NCBI GenBank assembly: GCA_900770165.1
Contig: CAAGJJ010000027.1
Span: 37,857-101,856 of the forward strand
DNA: 64,000 nucleotides
Source: Clostridia bacterium
GTDB taxonomy: Bacteria; Bacillota; Clostridia; Oscillospirales; Acutalibacteraceae
Direction: 5' to 3'
Positions 16,429 through 25,230 of this stretch are shown piece by piece. The notes under the pieces are model-generated. The model was not told where the DNA came from. It made no database searches and worked only from the letters and a program-made list of their open reading frames with translations. Position numbers and translations under genes: made by a program. Each line of letters opens with the position of its first letter. The stretch's first letter is position 1.

Positions 16429-17663
16429 AAAATAAGGTAGATGTGATTGTTATTGGTGCGGGACCAGCAGGAATGATGGCAGCAGGGATTGCAGCAAGAA
16501 GAGGTTTAAAAGTAATATTAATAGAAAAAAATAATCGAGTTGGACGAAAGTTATTGATAACAGGTAAAGGCCGGTGTAATATAACAAATAATTGCGATTC
16601 ATATAAATTTATCTCTTCAGTACCTTCTAATGGCAAGTTTTTGTATAGTGCAATTAATAATTTTAGCACTGCCGATACAATTGAGTTTTTTCAGAATAAT
16701 GGTTTAGAACTAAAAACTGAAAGAGGCAATAGGGTATTTCCAAAATCAGATAAAGCAGTTGATGTAGTTGATACTTTGTATAATTTCATAAAGCATCAAA
16801 ATTGTAGATTAGTTAAAGGTATTGCAAATAGGTTGATTATAGATAATGATGAGCTTAAAGGTGTTGAAATAGATGGCGGTAAGAATCTATATTCTACGTC
16901 TGTAATCATTGCATGTGGTGGAAAATCATATCCATTAACTGGTTCAACTGGAGATGGATATAAATTAGCGTCTCAAGTTGGACATACAATTAAAAAGTTA
17001 AGACCTTCATTAGTACCTTTAGTTTCATCTACAAGTTGGTGCAAAGACGTAATGGGGTTGTCTTTAAAAAATGTTTCGATAAATATGAATGATATGGTTA
17101 AAGGTAAAGTTATATATAGTGATTTTGGCGAAATGCTTTTTACACATTTTGGAGTCTCAGGTCCAATAATTTTAAGTGCAAGTGCGCATATGAAATATAT
17201 GAGTAAGGATAGATATAGGGTAGATATAGATTTAAAGCCGGCACTAACACCACAAAAGCTTGATGAAAGACTGCAGCGAGATCTTATAAAATTTAGAAAT
17301 AAAGACATATCGAATTCTTTAGGTGACCTTTTGCCTAAAAAATTAATTCCTGTTATAATAAAAGCAGCAGATATAAATCCGCAGGTAAAATGTAATACAA
17401 TTACAAAGAAAATGAGAGAAAGTATAATTGGAGTAATTAAGAAATTATCTATTAATATATCTGGCTTTAGACCTATTGAGGAAGCTATTGTTACATCGGG
17501 TGGAGTGTTAACTAAAGAGATAAATCCTAAAACTATGGAGTCTAAAATTATAAAGGGGTTATATTTTGCAGGAGAAGTAATAGACGTAGACGCATATACT
17601 GGTGGATTTAACCTTCAAATAGCATTTTCAACAGGGTATCTTGCAGGTTCAAACGCGAGATAA
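16425..17663 (+). CDS. NAD(P)/FAD-dependent oxidoreductase, HI0933/YhiN family
   Basis: A 412-residue flavoprotein. The N-terminal dinucleotide-binding motif VIVIGAGPAGMMAAG (about 5-19) is followed by the family signature NRVGRKLLITGKGRCNITN. A second FAD-contact motif, GLYFAGEVIDVDAYTGGFNLQ, lies near the C-terminus. The family is widespread, but its physiological substrate is not established. TTG start overlaps the stop of the RpiR gene by four bases. It heads a run into cmk, plsC and ispH-rpsA, a common order in Clostridia. Confidence 0.88.
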   Translation: MKNKVDVIVIGAGPAGMMAAGIAARRGLKVILIEKNNRVGRKLLITGKGRCNITNNCDSYKFISSVPSNGKFLYSAINNFSTADTIEFFQNNGLELKTERGNRVFPKSDKAVDVVDTLYNFIKHQNCRLVKGIANRLIIDNDELKGVEIDGGKNLYSTSVIIACGGKSYPLTGSTGDGYKLASQVGHTIKKLRPSLVPLVSSTSWCKDVMGLSLKNVSINMNDMVKGKVIYSDFGEMLFTHFGVSGPIILSASAHMKYMSKDRYRVDIDLKPALTPQKLDERLQRDLIKFRNKDISNSLGDLLPKKLIPVIIKAADINPQVKCNTITKKMRESIIGVIKKLSINISGFRPIEEAIVTSGGVLTKEINPKTMESKIIKGLYFAGEVIDVDAYTGGFNLQIAFSTGYLAGSNAR

Positions 17664-17687
17664 CTTATTATTTGTAAAGGATGGTAA

Positions 17688-18353
17688 ATGATGATTGCTG
17701 TGGCTATAGATGGTCCTGCAGGAGCAGGAAAAAGTACAATTGCGAGAAAAGTTTCAGAAGAAATTGGATTTATTTATGTTGATACAGGTGCGTTATATAG
17801 AACTATAGGTTATTATGCAATTTTACATAATATAGATCCTGAAGATAAAGATAAAATATCTGCTTGCCTTGATAATATTAAAATCACTTTAAAATTTAAC
17901 CAAGGAAAACAATGTGTTTTTATTGGAGATATAGATGTATCGGATAAAATCCGCACTCCGGAAATATCAATGGCTGCTTCTGCTGTGTCGGCAATTCCTA
18001 GTGTTAGAAAATTTCTTTTAGATTTACAGAAAAATTTAGCTTTAGAGAATAATGTAATAATGGATGGAAGAGATATTGGAACAGTTGTACTTCCTAATGC
18101 TGATATAAAAATTTTTTTAACTGCGTCATCTGAAGAAAGAGCAAAACGTAGATACGCTGATTTAAAAATAAAAGATAAAGATATTAAATTCCAAGATGTA
18201 CTAAATGATATTAAACAAAGAGATTTCAATGATATAAACAGAAAGATTGCCCCTTTGAAACCAGCGGATGATGCTATTATTGTTGATACTACAGGAGAAT
18301 CGCTTGAGCAATCAGTAAGCAGATTATCATCTCTTATAAGAGAAAGGATTTAA
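17688..18353 (+). CDS. cmk: cytidylate kinase
   Basis: A 221-residue P-loop kinase that phosphorylates CMP and dCMP. P-loop DGPAGAGKST (about 8-17), YVDTGALYRTIGYYA, and DGRDIGTVVLPNADIKIFLTAS all match the family. ATG at 17688 and ATG at 17691 are both possible after AAAGG. It ends two bases before plsC. Confidence 0.96.
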   Translation: MMIAVAIDGPAGAGKSTIARKVSEEIGFIYVDTGALYRTIGYYAILHNIDPEDKDKISACLDNIKITLKFNQGKQCVFIGDIDVSDKIRTPEISMAASAVSAIPSVRKFLLDLQKNLALENNVIMDGRDIGTVVLPNADIKIFLTASSEERAKRRYADLKIKDKDIKFQDVLNDIKQRDFNDINRKIAPLKPADDAIIVDTTGESLEQSVSRLSSLIRERI

Positions 18354-18355
18354 AT

Positions 18356-18961
18356 ATGATAACTTTTTATTCTGTAATAAGAGCTATAGGAATTTTTATT
18401 TTTAAACTTATATATCCGTGGGAAATTAATGGTAGTGATAAACTTCCTGAGAAAGGTAGATATATAATTTGTTCAAATCACATATCTAATATAGATCCAA
18501 TATTCTTAATTATTTCTCAGAGAAGACAGATATATTTTATGGCAAAAAGTGAATTGTTTAAAAATAAAATATTTGCAAAATTTCTTGGCAAAATGGGTGC
18601 TTTTCCTGTGCAAAGAAAAAAGGGAGATACAAAAGCTATAAATAGATCTTTTGAAATATTGGAAAGCAATGACGTTTTGGGAATATTTATTGAAGGGACT
18701 AGGTCAAAAAATGGGGAGTTTTTAAGGCCAAAGTCAGGTGTATCTGTGATTGCTTATAAAACAAATTCACCAGTTATACCTGTTTGTATTACTCCTAAAA
18801 GAGGTAAGAATGTACGACCATTTAGAAAAACAATAATTACATATGGAGATCCAATTTCTATATCAGATTTATCAATAGAAGAAGGATCAGGCTTAGAAAT
18901 TAGAAATGCAAGTAGATTTATTATGGGAAAAATTAAAGAGTTAAGAGAAGAAAATTCGTAA
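18356..18961 (+). CDS. plsC: 1-acylglycerol-3-phosphate acyltransferase
   Basis: A 201-residue membrane-associated acyltransferase that makes phosphatidic acid. The catalytic NHISNID (H-x4-D) lies at about 41-47, and the second motif FIEGTRSKNG at about 112-121. A hydrophobic N-terminal stretch (about 5-20) would anchor it. It sits between cmk and ispH-rpsA as in many Clostridia. Confidence 0.93.
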   Translation: MITFYSVIRAIGIFIFKLIYPWEINGSDKLPEKGRYIICSNHISNIDPIFLIISQRRQIYFMAKSELFKNKIFAKFLGKMGAFPVQRKKGDTKAINRSFEILESNDVLGIFIEGTRSKNGEFLRPKSGVSVIAYKTNSPVIPVCITPKRGKNVRPFRKTIITYGDPISISDLSIEEGSGLEIRNASRFIMGKIKELREENS

Positions 18962-19031
18962 ATTTTAATAGTTATTTACTATTAATTAAAAAAAATCAAA
19001 AAAATATGTTATATTTTTGGAGGGAAAGTAA

Positions 19032-20996
19032 TTGAGTATAGTTGTAGCCGATACGGCAGGATTTTGTTTTGGAGTTAATAGAGCAGTAAATATGGTAAAC
19101 AAACTTTTAGCTGCTGGTAAGAAAGTGTATACTTTAGGGCCGATAATTCATAATAAACAAATGGTAGATGAGTTAGCATCGCAAGGTGTTGAAATAGCAG
19201 AAAAACCAGAAGATGTTACTAATGGAGCAACATTGGTAATTAGGTCACATGGTGTTCCATTAGATGTAATAGATCGAATAAATTTGCTTAAACTAGATTA
19301 TGCAAATGCAACGTGCCCTTTTGTTTCTAAAATACACAAAATAGTAAATGAAGCATCTAAAAAGGGAAAAAGAGTTTTAATTGCAGGCGATGAAAATCAT
19401 CCAGAAGTTGAAGGTATAAGAGGGAATTGTATATCTGAAAGCTATGTATTTAAAAATTTAGATGAATTAAAAAAATTGGTAAAAAGTAATAACTTTGATA
19501 ATAATATGGATACTATTATTGTAGCTCAGACTACTTTTAGTGTTGAAGAATGGCAAAATTGTTTGAATTTTTTTAAAAAGGTCTGTACAAATGCTACGAT
19601 TTTTGATACAATATGTAATGCAACGTCAGATCGCCAAAAAGAGGCTGAAAAATTATCTAAAAGTTCAGACCTTATGATAGTTATAGGAGGGCGTCACAGT
19701 TCTAATACTGTGAAATTAAAAGACATTTGCGAAAAAAATTGTAAAACATTTTTAATTGAAACAGCGGATGAATTACCGCTGAATGCCTTGAAAGAGGCTT
19801 CCTGTATAGGAGTAACTGCAGGTGCTTCTACGCCTGCAATAATCATAAAGGAGGTACTTAAAACAATGTCAGATGTTCTGAATAGTAATGAAGTTAATGA
19901 GGAAGACAATAATGAAAACTTTGAGGAAATGTTAGAAGAATCACTCAAAAATTTAAATACAGATGATAAGGTACACGGAGTAGTTGTTGGAATTTCTCCT
20001 AATGAAGTATATGTTGATGTAGGAAGAAAACAAGCTGGATTCATTCCTGCAAATGAACTCTCTTCAGACCCAAATGCAAAAATCGAGGACTTAGTTAAAG
20101 TTGGAGACGAAATGGATCTACTCATAATGCGTGTTAATGATCAGGAAGGCACAATTATGCTTTCTAAGAAGAGATTAGATGCAATTAAAGGCTGGGAAAA
20201 GATAGTTGAGGCAAACGAAAAAGGAGAAAAGGTAAAAGGAACAGTTTTAAATGTAGTTAGAGGCGGACTAATTGCAGTTACAAGTGATGGACTGCGTGTG
20301 TTTATACCAGCATCACAGGCAACAGATAATAGAAATGAGCCGTTAGAAAACTTATTAAAAAAAGAAGTCGAGTTTAAGATTATAGAAGTAAATAAATCGC
20401 GCAGACGTGCAGTAGCTTCTATACGTGCTGTTTTAAAGGATAAGAAAAATGAATTGACTCAAAAATTCTGGGAGACAGCTGAAGTTGGAGCACATTATAA
20501 AGGAACAGTAAGATCTTTAACAAGTTATGGAGCTTTCGTTGATATTGGCGGAATTGATGGAATGATTCATATATCAGAACTATCATGGAGTAGAATAAAA
20601 CATCCATCTGACGTTGTTAAAGTTGGAGACATAGTAGATGTATATATAAAAGATCTTGATAAAGAGCATAACAAAATTTCTTTAGGCTATAAAAGAGAAG
20701 AAGATAATCCATGGGTAATATTAAAAAGAGATTATCCAGTTGGTACAATTATAGATACAGAGATTGTAGGATTAACTTCATTTGGTGCATTTGCTAAAAT
20801 ATTGCCAGGCATAGATGGTTTAATTCATATTTCTCAAATAGCAGATAAAAGAGTTGAAAAACCACAGGACGAATTAAAAATAGGACAAAAAGTGAAAGCT
20901 GTAATTACTGATATAGATTTTGATAAGAAGAGAATAAGTCTTTCTATGAGAAAGCTACTAGAAAAAAAAGAAGACAGCGCTAGTTCTGAAGAATAA
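19032..20996 (+). CDS. ispH: IspH-ribosomal protein S1 fusion
   Basis: A 654-residue bifunctional protein. Residues 1-280 are 4-hydroxy-3-methylbut-2-enyl diphosphate reductase, the last MEP-pathway enzyme, with the three [4Fe-4S] Cys at 12, 95 and 195. After an acidic linker (about 284-310), residues 312-645 hold four S1 RNA-binding domains, as in ribosomal protein S1; the last two are clearest (GTVRSLTSYGAFVDIGGIDGMIHISELSW and its repeat). The fusion is well known in Clostridia. TTG start at 19032 follows GGAGGGAAA. It is the last gene of the cmk-plsC run. Confidence 0.95.
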   Translation: MSIVVADTAGFCFGVNRAVNMVNKLLAAGKKVYTLGPIIHNKQMVDELASQGVEIAEKPEDVTNGATLVIRSHGVPLDVIDRINLLKLDYANATCPFVSKIHKIVNEASKKGKRVLIAGDENHPEVEGIRGNCISESYVFKNLDELKKLVKSNNFDNNMDTIIVAQTTFSVEEWQNCLNFFKKVCTNATIFDTICNATSDRQKEAEKLSKSSDLMIVIGGRHSSNTVKLKDICEKNCKTFLIETADELPLNALKEASCIGVTAGASTPAIIIKEVLKTMSDVLNSNEVNEEDNNENFEEMLEESLKNLNTDDKVHGVVVGISPNEVYVDVGRKQAGFIPANELSSDPNAKIEDLVKVGDEMDLLIMRVNDQEGTIMLSKKRLDAIKGWEKIVEANEKGEKVKGTVLNVVRGGLIAVTSDGLRVFIPASQATDNRNEPLENLLKKEVEFKIIEVNKSRRRAVASIRAVLKDKKNELTQKFWETAEVGAHYKGTVRSLTSYGAFVDIGGIDGMIHISELSWSRIKHPSDVVKVGDIVDVYIKDLDKEHNKISLGYKREEDNPWVILKRDYPVGTIIDTEIVGLTSFGAFAKILPGIDGLIHISQIADKRVEKPQDELKIGQKVKAVITDIDFDKKRISLSMRKLLEKKEDSASSEE

Positions 20997-21010
20997 TAAA
21001 GGTATTATAA

Positions 21011-21040
21011 AGGGAATCGAAAAATTCGATTCCCTTTTTT
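21011..21040 (+). terminator. terminator of the ispH-rpsA unit
   Basis: An 11-bp stem (AGGGAATCGAA / TTCGATTCCCT) with a 3-nt loop and a T-run. Confidence 0.92.
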
Positions 21041-21060
21041 AAATAACGTTAAAATTTTAT

Positions 21061-21108
21061 ATAAAAAGTGTACCTCCAAATGTTAAATCATTTGTCTAAC
21101 ATTTGGAG
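21061..21108 (-). terminator. terminator of asnS
   Basis: A 12-bp stem CTCCAAATGTTA / TAACATTTGGAG (21074-21108) with an 11-nt loop. Read on the minus strand, it is followed by GTACACTTTTTATATAAAA. Confidence 0.8.
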
Positions 21109-21129
21109 ATACTTTACTTGTAAATCTGT

Positions 21130-22524
21130 TTAAAATTCTGCAACACCAGTAGTTCTAGGAAATGGAATAACATCTCTAATATTTTGTATTCCTGTTAAAT
21201 ACATAATTAATCTTTCAAATCCAAGGCCAAATCCTGCATGCTTAGTTCCTCCGAAGTTGCGTAAATCTAAATACCACCAATAGTCTTTTTCATCTAAATT
21301 TAATTCTTTCATTCTATTTTTAAGAACATCTATGCGCTCTTCACGCTGACTTCCTCCAATGATTTCACCAATACCTGGTACTAACATATCCATTGCAGCA
21401 ACTGTTTTTCCATCATCATTTTGACGCATATAAAATGATTTTATTTCTTTGGGGTAATCGGTAACAAATACAGGTTTTTTAAATATTTGCTCAGTTAAAT
21501 ATTTTTCGTGCTCTGTCTGTAAATCGGAACCCCATTCAACTTTGTATTCAAAGTTATCATTGTTTTTCTTTAAAAGCTCAATTGCTTCAGTATAGGTAAT
21601 ATGTTCTGCGCTGGAGTGGACAAGATTATTTAATCTTTCTAGTAAATTTTTATCAAAAAAAGAATTGAAAAATTGTAAATCTTGAGGACATGTTTCTAAT
21701 ACATATTTGATTACGTATTTTAACATTTCATCAGCTAGGTTCATGATATCATTTAGGTCAGAAAATGCTATTTCTGGTTCTATCATCCAAAATTCAGCGG
21801 CGTGTCTTTGTGTATAAGATTTCTCAGCTCTAAATGTTGGCCCGAATGTGTATACTTTAGAAAATGCCATAGCCATACATTCTGCCTCAAGTTGTCCTGA
21901 TACAGTTAAAGATGTGTGCTTTTGAAAGAAATCTTTACTAAAATCAGCTTGTCCAGCATCGTTAGTTGGAATATTATTATAGTCTAAAGTTGAGATAGTA
22001 AACATCTCTCCTGCACCTTCACAGTCACTTCCTGTTATAATTGGAGTGTGAGCGTAAATAAAGCCTCTGTCATTAAAAAATTTGTGTATAGCAAACGATG
22101 CAGCTGAACGTACTCTAAAAGCGGCACTGAATGTATTTGTTCTTGGCCTTAGGTGTGCAATACTTCTAAGGTATTCTAGTGTGTGCCTTTTCTTTTGAAG
22201 AGGATAATCTGGTGTTGATTTTCCTTCAATTATTATTTCATTCGCATGAATTTCAAAAGGTTGCTTAGCTTCAGGAGTTTCAATAAGGTTTCCTTTTACA
22301 ATTACAGATGCTCCAACATTTAGTTTAGCTATTTGTTGAAAGTTAGAAATTTTATTTGATTCAAATACTATTTGTATGCCTTTAAAGCAACTTCCATCAT
22401 TTAACTCCATAAATCCTAAATTTTTTGAATCACGTATGGTTCTTACCCATCCACAAACGGTTATATTGCTATTGGCAAACTTTTTGGTATTGTTGTATAT
22501 GTCTATTATTTCAGTTCTTTGCAT
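21130..22524 (-). CDS. asnS: asparagine--tRNA ligase
   Basis: A 464-residue class IIb synthetase. The OB-fold anticodon-binding domain is at about 17-100 (NITVCGWVRTIRDSKNLGFMELNDG), and the catalytic core follows. The motif-2 region is FTFGPTFRAEKSYTQRHAAEFWMIEPE-like, and motif 3 is GFGLGFERLIMYLTG. It attaches asparagine to tRNA-Asn. ATG follows AAGGAG. A consensus-like promoter lies upstream and no T-box is seen. Single gene, convergent with ispH-rpsA. Confidence 0.96.
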   Translation of the reverse strand: MQRTEIIDIYNNTKKFANSNITVCGWVRTIRDSKNLGFMELNDGSCFKGIQIVFESNKISNFQQIAKLNVGASVIVKGNLIETPEAKQPFEIHANEIIIEGKSTPDYPLQKKRHTLEYLRSIAHLRPRTNTFSAAFRVRSAASFAIHKFFNDRGFIYAHTPIITGSDCEGAGEMFTISTLDYNNIPTNDAGQADFSKDFFQKHTSLTVSGQLEAECMAMAFSKVYTFGPTFRAEKSYTQRHAAEFWMIEPEIAFSDLNDIMNLADEMLKYVIKYVLETCPQDLQFFNSFFDKNLLERLNNLVHSSAEHITYTEAIELLKKNNDNFEYKVEWGSDLQTEHEKYLTEQIFKKPVFVTDYPKEIKSFYMRQNDDGKTVAAMDMLVPGIGEIIGGSQREERIDVLKNRMKELNLDEKDYWWYLDLRNFGGTKHAGFGLGFERLIMYLTGIQNIRDVIPFPRTTGVAEF

Positions 22525-22592
22525 ATTACGACTCCTTGCTGATAATATTATTTGTAACCTGTGAAATATAGATTTTTATTACATTATGTAGT

Positions 22593-22621
22593 ATTATAAT
22601 ATATATATTAAACTTTATCAA
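22593..22621 (-). promoter_or_regulatory. promoter of asnS
   Basis: Minus-strand TTGATA (22616-22621), a 17-base spacer and TATAAT (22593-22598). Confidence 0.75.
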
Positions 22622-22680
22622 GAATATAGGTTTTAGGTTTATTATAAAGTTAGTATTTATTCATAATAGAATAGAAAATT

Positions 22681-22709
22681 TTTACTGTTCTATATATTTT
22701 ATTTATAAA
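22681..22709 (+). promoter_or_regulatory. candidate promoter of the HAD phosphatase gene
   Basis: TTTACT (22681-22686), a 17-base spacer and TATAAA (22704-22709): a moderate match in AT-rich sequence. Confidence 0.45.
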
Positions 22710-22732
22710 GGTAATGAATGGGGAATTTGTGA

Positions 22733-23527
22733 ATGATAAAATTAATTGTTAGCGATATGGATGGTTCTTTACTTACAAGTAAAAATGAACTTCCACCTGA
22801 TTTTTTTGAAGTATTACAAGAATTGCATAATAGAGATATAATGTTTGTTGTTGCAAGCGGAAGGTCTTATACTACGTTGTACGATAATTTTGCTCCAAAG
22901 TCTGACGAGATAGATTATATAGCAGATAATGGGACATGCGTTGTAGAAAATGGGGAAATAACATATGAAAATATTTTGAGCAAATCATATGTGACAAAAA
23001 TTGTAAAGGCTTGCGATGATATAGAAGGGCTTCATATAATATTATGCGGCAGTAAAGGCCCATATATAAAACAAGAAACAGGAATATTTCTTGATGAAAT
23101 AAATAGATATTATAAGTCTAAAACAATAGTGGATGATTTAACAGCTGTTTCAGATAACATATTTAAAATTGGAATATATGACACTTTAGGTGCACGACAA
23201 AATTCATATAAAATTTTGTCTGAAAAATTTTCAGGTTCTTTAGCAGTTGTTGTTTCAGGAAATAATTGGACAGATGTAATGAATACAGATGTAAATAAAG
23301 GAGAAGCCCTACTTAGAATTCAACAAAGACATAATATATCGAAAGATGAAACAATGGCATTTGGAGACTATTTTAATGATGTAGAGATGCTTGCAAATGC
23401 AAAATACAGTTTCGTTATGAAAAATTCTATTTCTGAGATGAAGAAGTTTGGAAACTTTGTAGCTGAAAGTAATGATGAATATGGGGTAATAAAGGCTATA
23501 AAGGAATACGCATTAAAAGATAAATAA
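22733..23527 (+). CDS. Cof-type HAD phosphatase
   Basis: A 264-residue haloacid dehalogenase-family hydrolase of the Cof/YbiV group (cap type IIB), which removes phosphate from sugar phosphates, nucleotides or FMN. The nucleophile is in SDMDGSLL (about 7-14), and the metal-binding loop is GDYFNDVEML near 210. Length is typical. The true substrate cannot be read from sequence. It is the only plus-strand gene between 21 and 36 kb and ends at a strong terminator. Confidence 0.87.
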   Translation: MIKLIVSDMDGSLLTSKNELPPDFFEVLQELHNRDIMFVVASGRSYTTLYDNFAPKSDEIDYIADNGTCVVENGEITYENILSKSYVTKIVKACDDIEGLHIILCGSKGPYIKQETGIFLDEINRYYKSKTIVDDLTAVSDNIFKIGIYDTLGARQNSYKILSEKFSGSLAVVVSGNNWTDVMNTDVNKGEALLRIQQRHNISKDETMAFGDYFNDVEMLANAKYSFVMKNSISEMKKFGNFVAESNDEYGVIKAIKEYALKDK

Positions 23528-23550
23528 AGATTAATATTGCCTAAATTATA

Positions 23551-23580
23551 AAAGCGGGTATGTTTATTACCCGCTTTTGC
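23551..23580. terminator. terminator, probably bidirectional
   Basis: A 10-bp stem (AAAGCGGGTA / TACCCGCTTT) with a 7-nt loop, T-rich on both sides, between the convergent HAD gene and the membrane protein gene. Confidence 0.88.
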
Positions 23581-23608
23581 TATTTTTATATTTAATTGAT
23601 ATGGTTAA

Positions 23609-24034
23609 TTACATTCTTTTTGAGTAATAACAGCTTACAATTGCTTCTAATATACTATGTATAATTATTAATGCAATTATAAAATATAATATTATTTCAT
23701 TAACTTTCATAAAGTAAAAAATAAGTAATAATGTTATAATTAGATAATAAATAATTCTATAACATATATAGGAAGTCTTTTCTTTTATTTTTATATTTCT
23801 TTCGTCATTCATTTCAATTTGTATTTTTTCTGTATTTAAGCCAAATAAATTAGCTAGTAGATATTGAATCAAATTTTTAAAACTTACAAAAAATATAGAT
23901 GCACTAATCCCGAAAAGTACTGCTTTACTAGTAAGAGTGATATACTTTTCTAATGACCAACCCAAAATATATAAAGTTATTCCAAGTAATGAACCTATGG
24001 AACATATTAATATATTTTTTTTAGATTTTTTCAT
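23609..24034 (-). CDS. small membrane protein paired with XRE repressor
   Basis: A 141-residue protein of no family I can name firmly. About four hydrophobic helices are visible (about 8-27, 37-62, 91-110 and 113-132). A central hydrophilic loop carries NDERNIKIKEKTSY, similar to the DERxxxIxxKA stretch in DUF2178-type membrane proteins. It lies five bases after the XRE gene in the same unit. Such repressor/membrane pairs are common in Firmicutes, but their role is poorly known. An AT-rich, orphan-like locus between housekeeping genes. Confidence 0.6.
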   Translation of the reverse strand: MKKSKKNILICSIGSLLGITLYILGWSLEKYITLTSKAVLFGISASIFFVSFKNLIQYLLANLFGLNTEKIQIEMNDERNIKIKEKTSYICYRIIYYLIITLLLIFYFMKVNEIILYFIIALIIIHSILEAIVSCYYSKRM

Positions 24035-24039
24035 AATAC

Positions 24040-24234
24040 TTACTCCTCAAATAAAAATATATTTTCAATTTTCATACCAAAAAATTTTGATATCTTAAAA
24101 GCTAATGTGATTGATGGATTGTACTTTCCCTTTTCAAGAGAATTTACTGTTTGGCGAGATACTTTAAGAATATTTGCAAGGTCAAGTTGGGTTAATCCTT
24201 TTTCTTGCCTCAATTCTTCAATGCGATTTTTCAG
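24040..24234 (-). CDS. small XRE-family repressor (CTG start proposed)
   Basis: A 64-residue protein that is essentially one XRE helix-turn-helix (LTQLDLANILKVSRQTVNSLEKGKYNPS), the family that includes YozG-like regulators. The frame can be extended to TTG 24304-24306, but that TTG is the first half of a consensus -35 box, so it cannot be in the transcript. No ATG, GTG or TTG occurs between there and the domain. CTG at 24232-24234 lies about seven bases after the ribosome site AAGGAAGTG and gives the family's normal N-terminus. The gene probably represses itself through the 18-bp palindrome over its start site. Confidence 0.75.
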   Translation of the reverse strand: MKNRIEELRQEKGLTQLDLANILKVSRQTVNSLEKGKYNPSITLAFKISKFFGMKIENIFLFEE

Positions 24235-24256
24235 AAAATCACTTCCTTGTAGATAG

Positions 24257-24274
24257 TGTAAAGTTAACTTTACA
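24257..24274. promoter_or_regulatory. 18-bp operator palindrome
   Basis: TGTAAAGTTAACTTTACA is a perfect inverted repeat directly downstream of the -10 box of the XRE gene, over the expected transcription start. That is an ideal position for autorepression. Confidence 0.75.
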
Positions 24275-24277
24275 TAT

Positions 24278-24306
24278 AATATAGCATAACATATTATTGG
24301 TGTCAA
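24278..24306 (-). promoter_or_regulatory. promoter of the XRE/membrane protein unit
   Basis: Minus-strand TTGACA (24301-24306), a 17-base spacer and TATATT (24278-24283). Confidence 0.8.
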
Positions 24307-24331
24307 GTTTATTTTACATTAATATTTATAT

Positions 24332-24366
24332 AAAAATCTGATCTTATAAATTTAGATCAGATTTTT
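24332..24366 (-). terminator. terminator of the folD operon
   Basis: A 13-bp stem (AAAAATCTGATCT / AGATCAGATTTTT) with a 9-nt loop. Read on the minus strand it ends in a T-run; it may also act on the plus strand. Confidence 0.8.
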
Positions 24367-24375
24367 TTATGGTGT

Positions 24376-25227
24376 TTATATTCTGTTTTGTAAACTTGCT
24401 GCGGTAACTGTATTTTTCATAAGCATTGCTATTGTCATAGGACCAACACCACCGGGAACAGGGGTTATATAAGAAGCTATTTTTTCAACATTATCAAAGT
24501 CTACATCTCCACAAAGTTTACTATTTTCATCTTTGTTCATGCCTACATCAATAACGACAGCACCTTTTTTGACCATATCACTTGTAATAAATTTAGCTTT
24601 TCCTACAGCAGCAATTAATATATCTGCGTTTTTGCATATTTCTTTTAGATTTTTGGTTTTGCTGTGGCATATTGTAACTGTACCATTTCTATGTAAAAGA
24701 AGCATGGCCATAGGTTTACCAACTATATTGCTTCTTCCAACTACTACACAATGTTTACCTTCAATTTCTATATTTTGCGAATTTAATAATTCAATAATGC
24801 CTGCAGGAGTACAAGGGAGGAGATCATATTCACCGATCATAATTTTACCGACGTTTATTTCATGGAATGCATCAACATCTTTAAGTGGATCAATAGCTTC
24901 TATTACAGCTTTTTCGTTTATATGGTTGGGAAGAGGTAATTGTACCAATATTCCATTAATAGAATCATCATTATTTAATTTTGATATTAGCTCAATAAGT
25001 TCTTTTTGAGAAGTTGTATCTGGTAAAGTGTATTCTTTAGAGTAAATAGATACTTCAGCACATGCTTTTTTCTTATTATTAACATATATTCTTGAAGCTG
25101 GATTGTTTCCAATTATTATAACTGCTAATCCAGGTGTTATACCGTTTTCTTGTAATTCTTTAACTTTTTTAGAGACTTTGGCTTTGACTTCTTGAGCTAC
25201 TAATTTTCCATCGATAATTATTGCCAT
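24376..25227 (-). CDS. folD: methylenetetrahydrofolate dehydrogenase/cyclohydrolase
   Basis: A 283-residue bifunctional enzyme that interconverts 5,10-methylene-THF, methenyl-THF and 10-formyl-THF. The catalytic Tyr/Lys region is RIYVNNKKKACAE (about 46-58), followed by GILVQLPLPNH, the Rossmann VVVGRSNIVGKPMA, and PVPGGVGPMT. Length is normal. ATG lies three bases after the lgt stop with GGGGG upstream, so it is the last gene of the ymfF-like/ymfH-like/lgt/folD unit. Confidence 0.96.
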   Translation of the reverse strand: MAIIIDGKLVAQEVKAKVSKKVKELQENGITPGLAVIIIGNNPASRIYVNNKKKACAEVSIYSKEYTLPDTTSQKELIELISKLNNDDSINGILVQLPLPNHINEKAVIEAIDPLKDVDAFHEINVGKIMIGEYDLLPCTPAGIIELLNSQNIEIEGKHCVVVGRSNIVGKPMAMLLLHRNGTVTICHSKTKNLKEICKNADILIAAVGKAKFITSDMVKKGAVVIDVGMNKDENSKLCGDVDFDNVEKIASYITPVPGGVGPMTIAMLMKNTVTAASLQNRI

Positions 25228-25230
25228 GCT

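Noticed and set aside
24235..24306. TTG start at 24304-24306 for the XRE gene.
   Set aside because: The TTG is part of the -35 box of the gene's own promoter and would not be transcribed.
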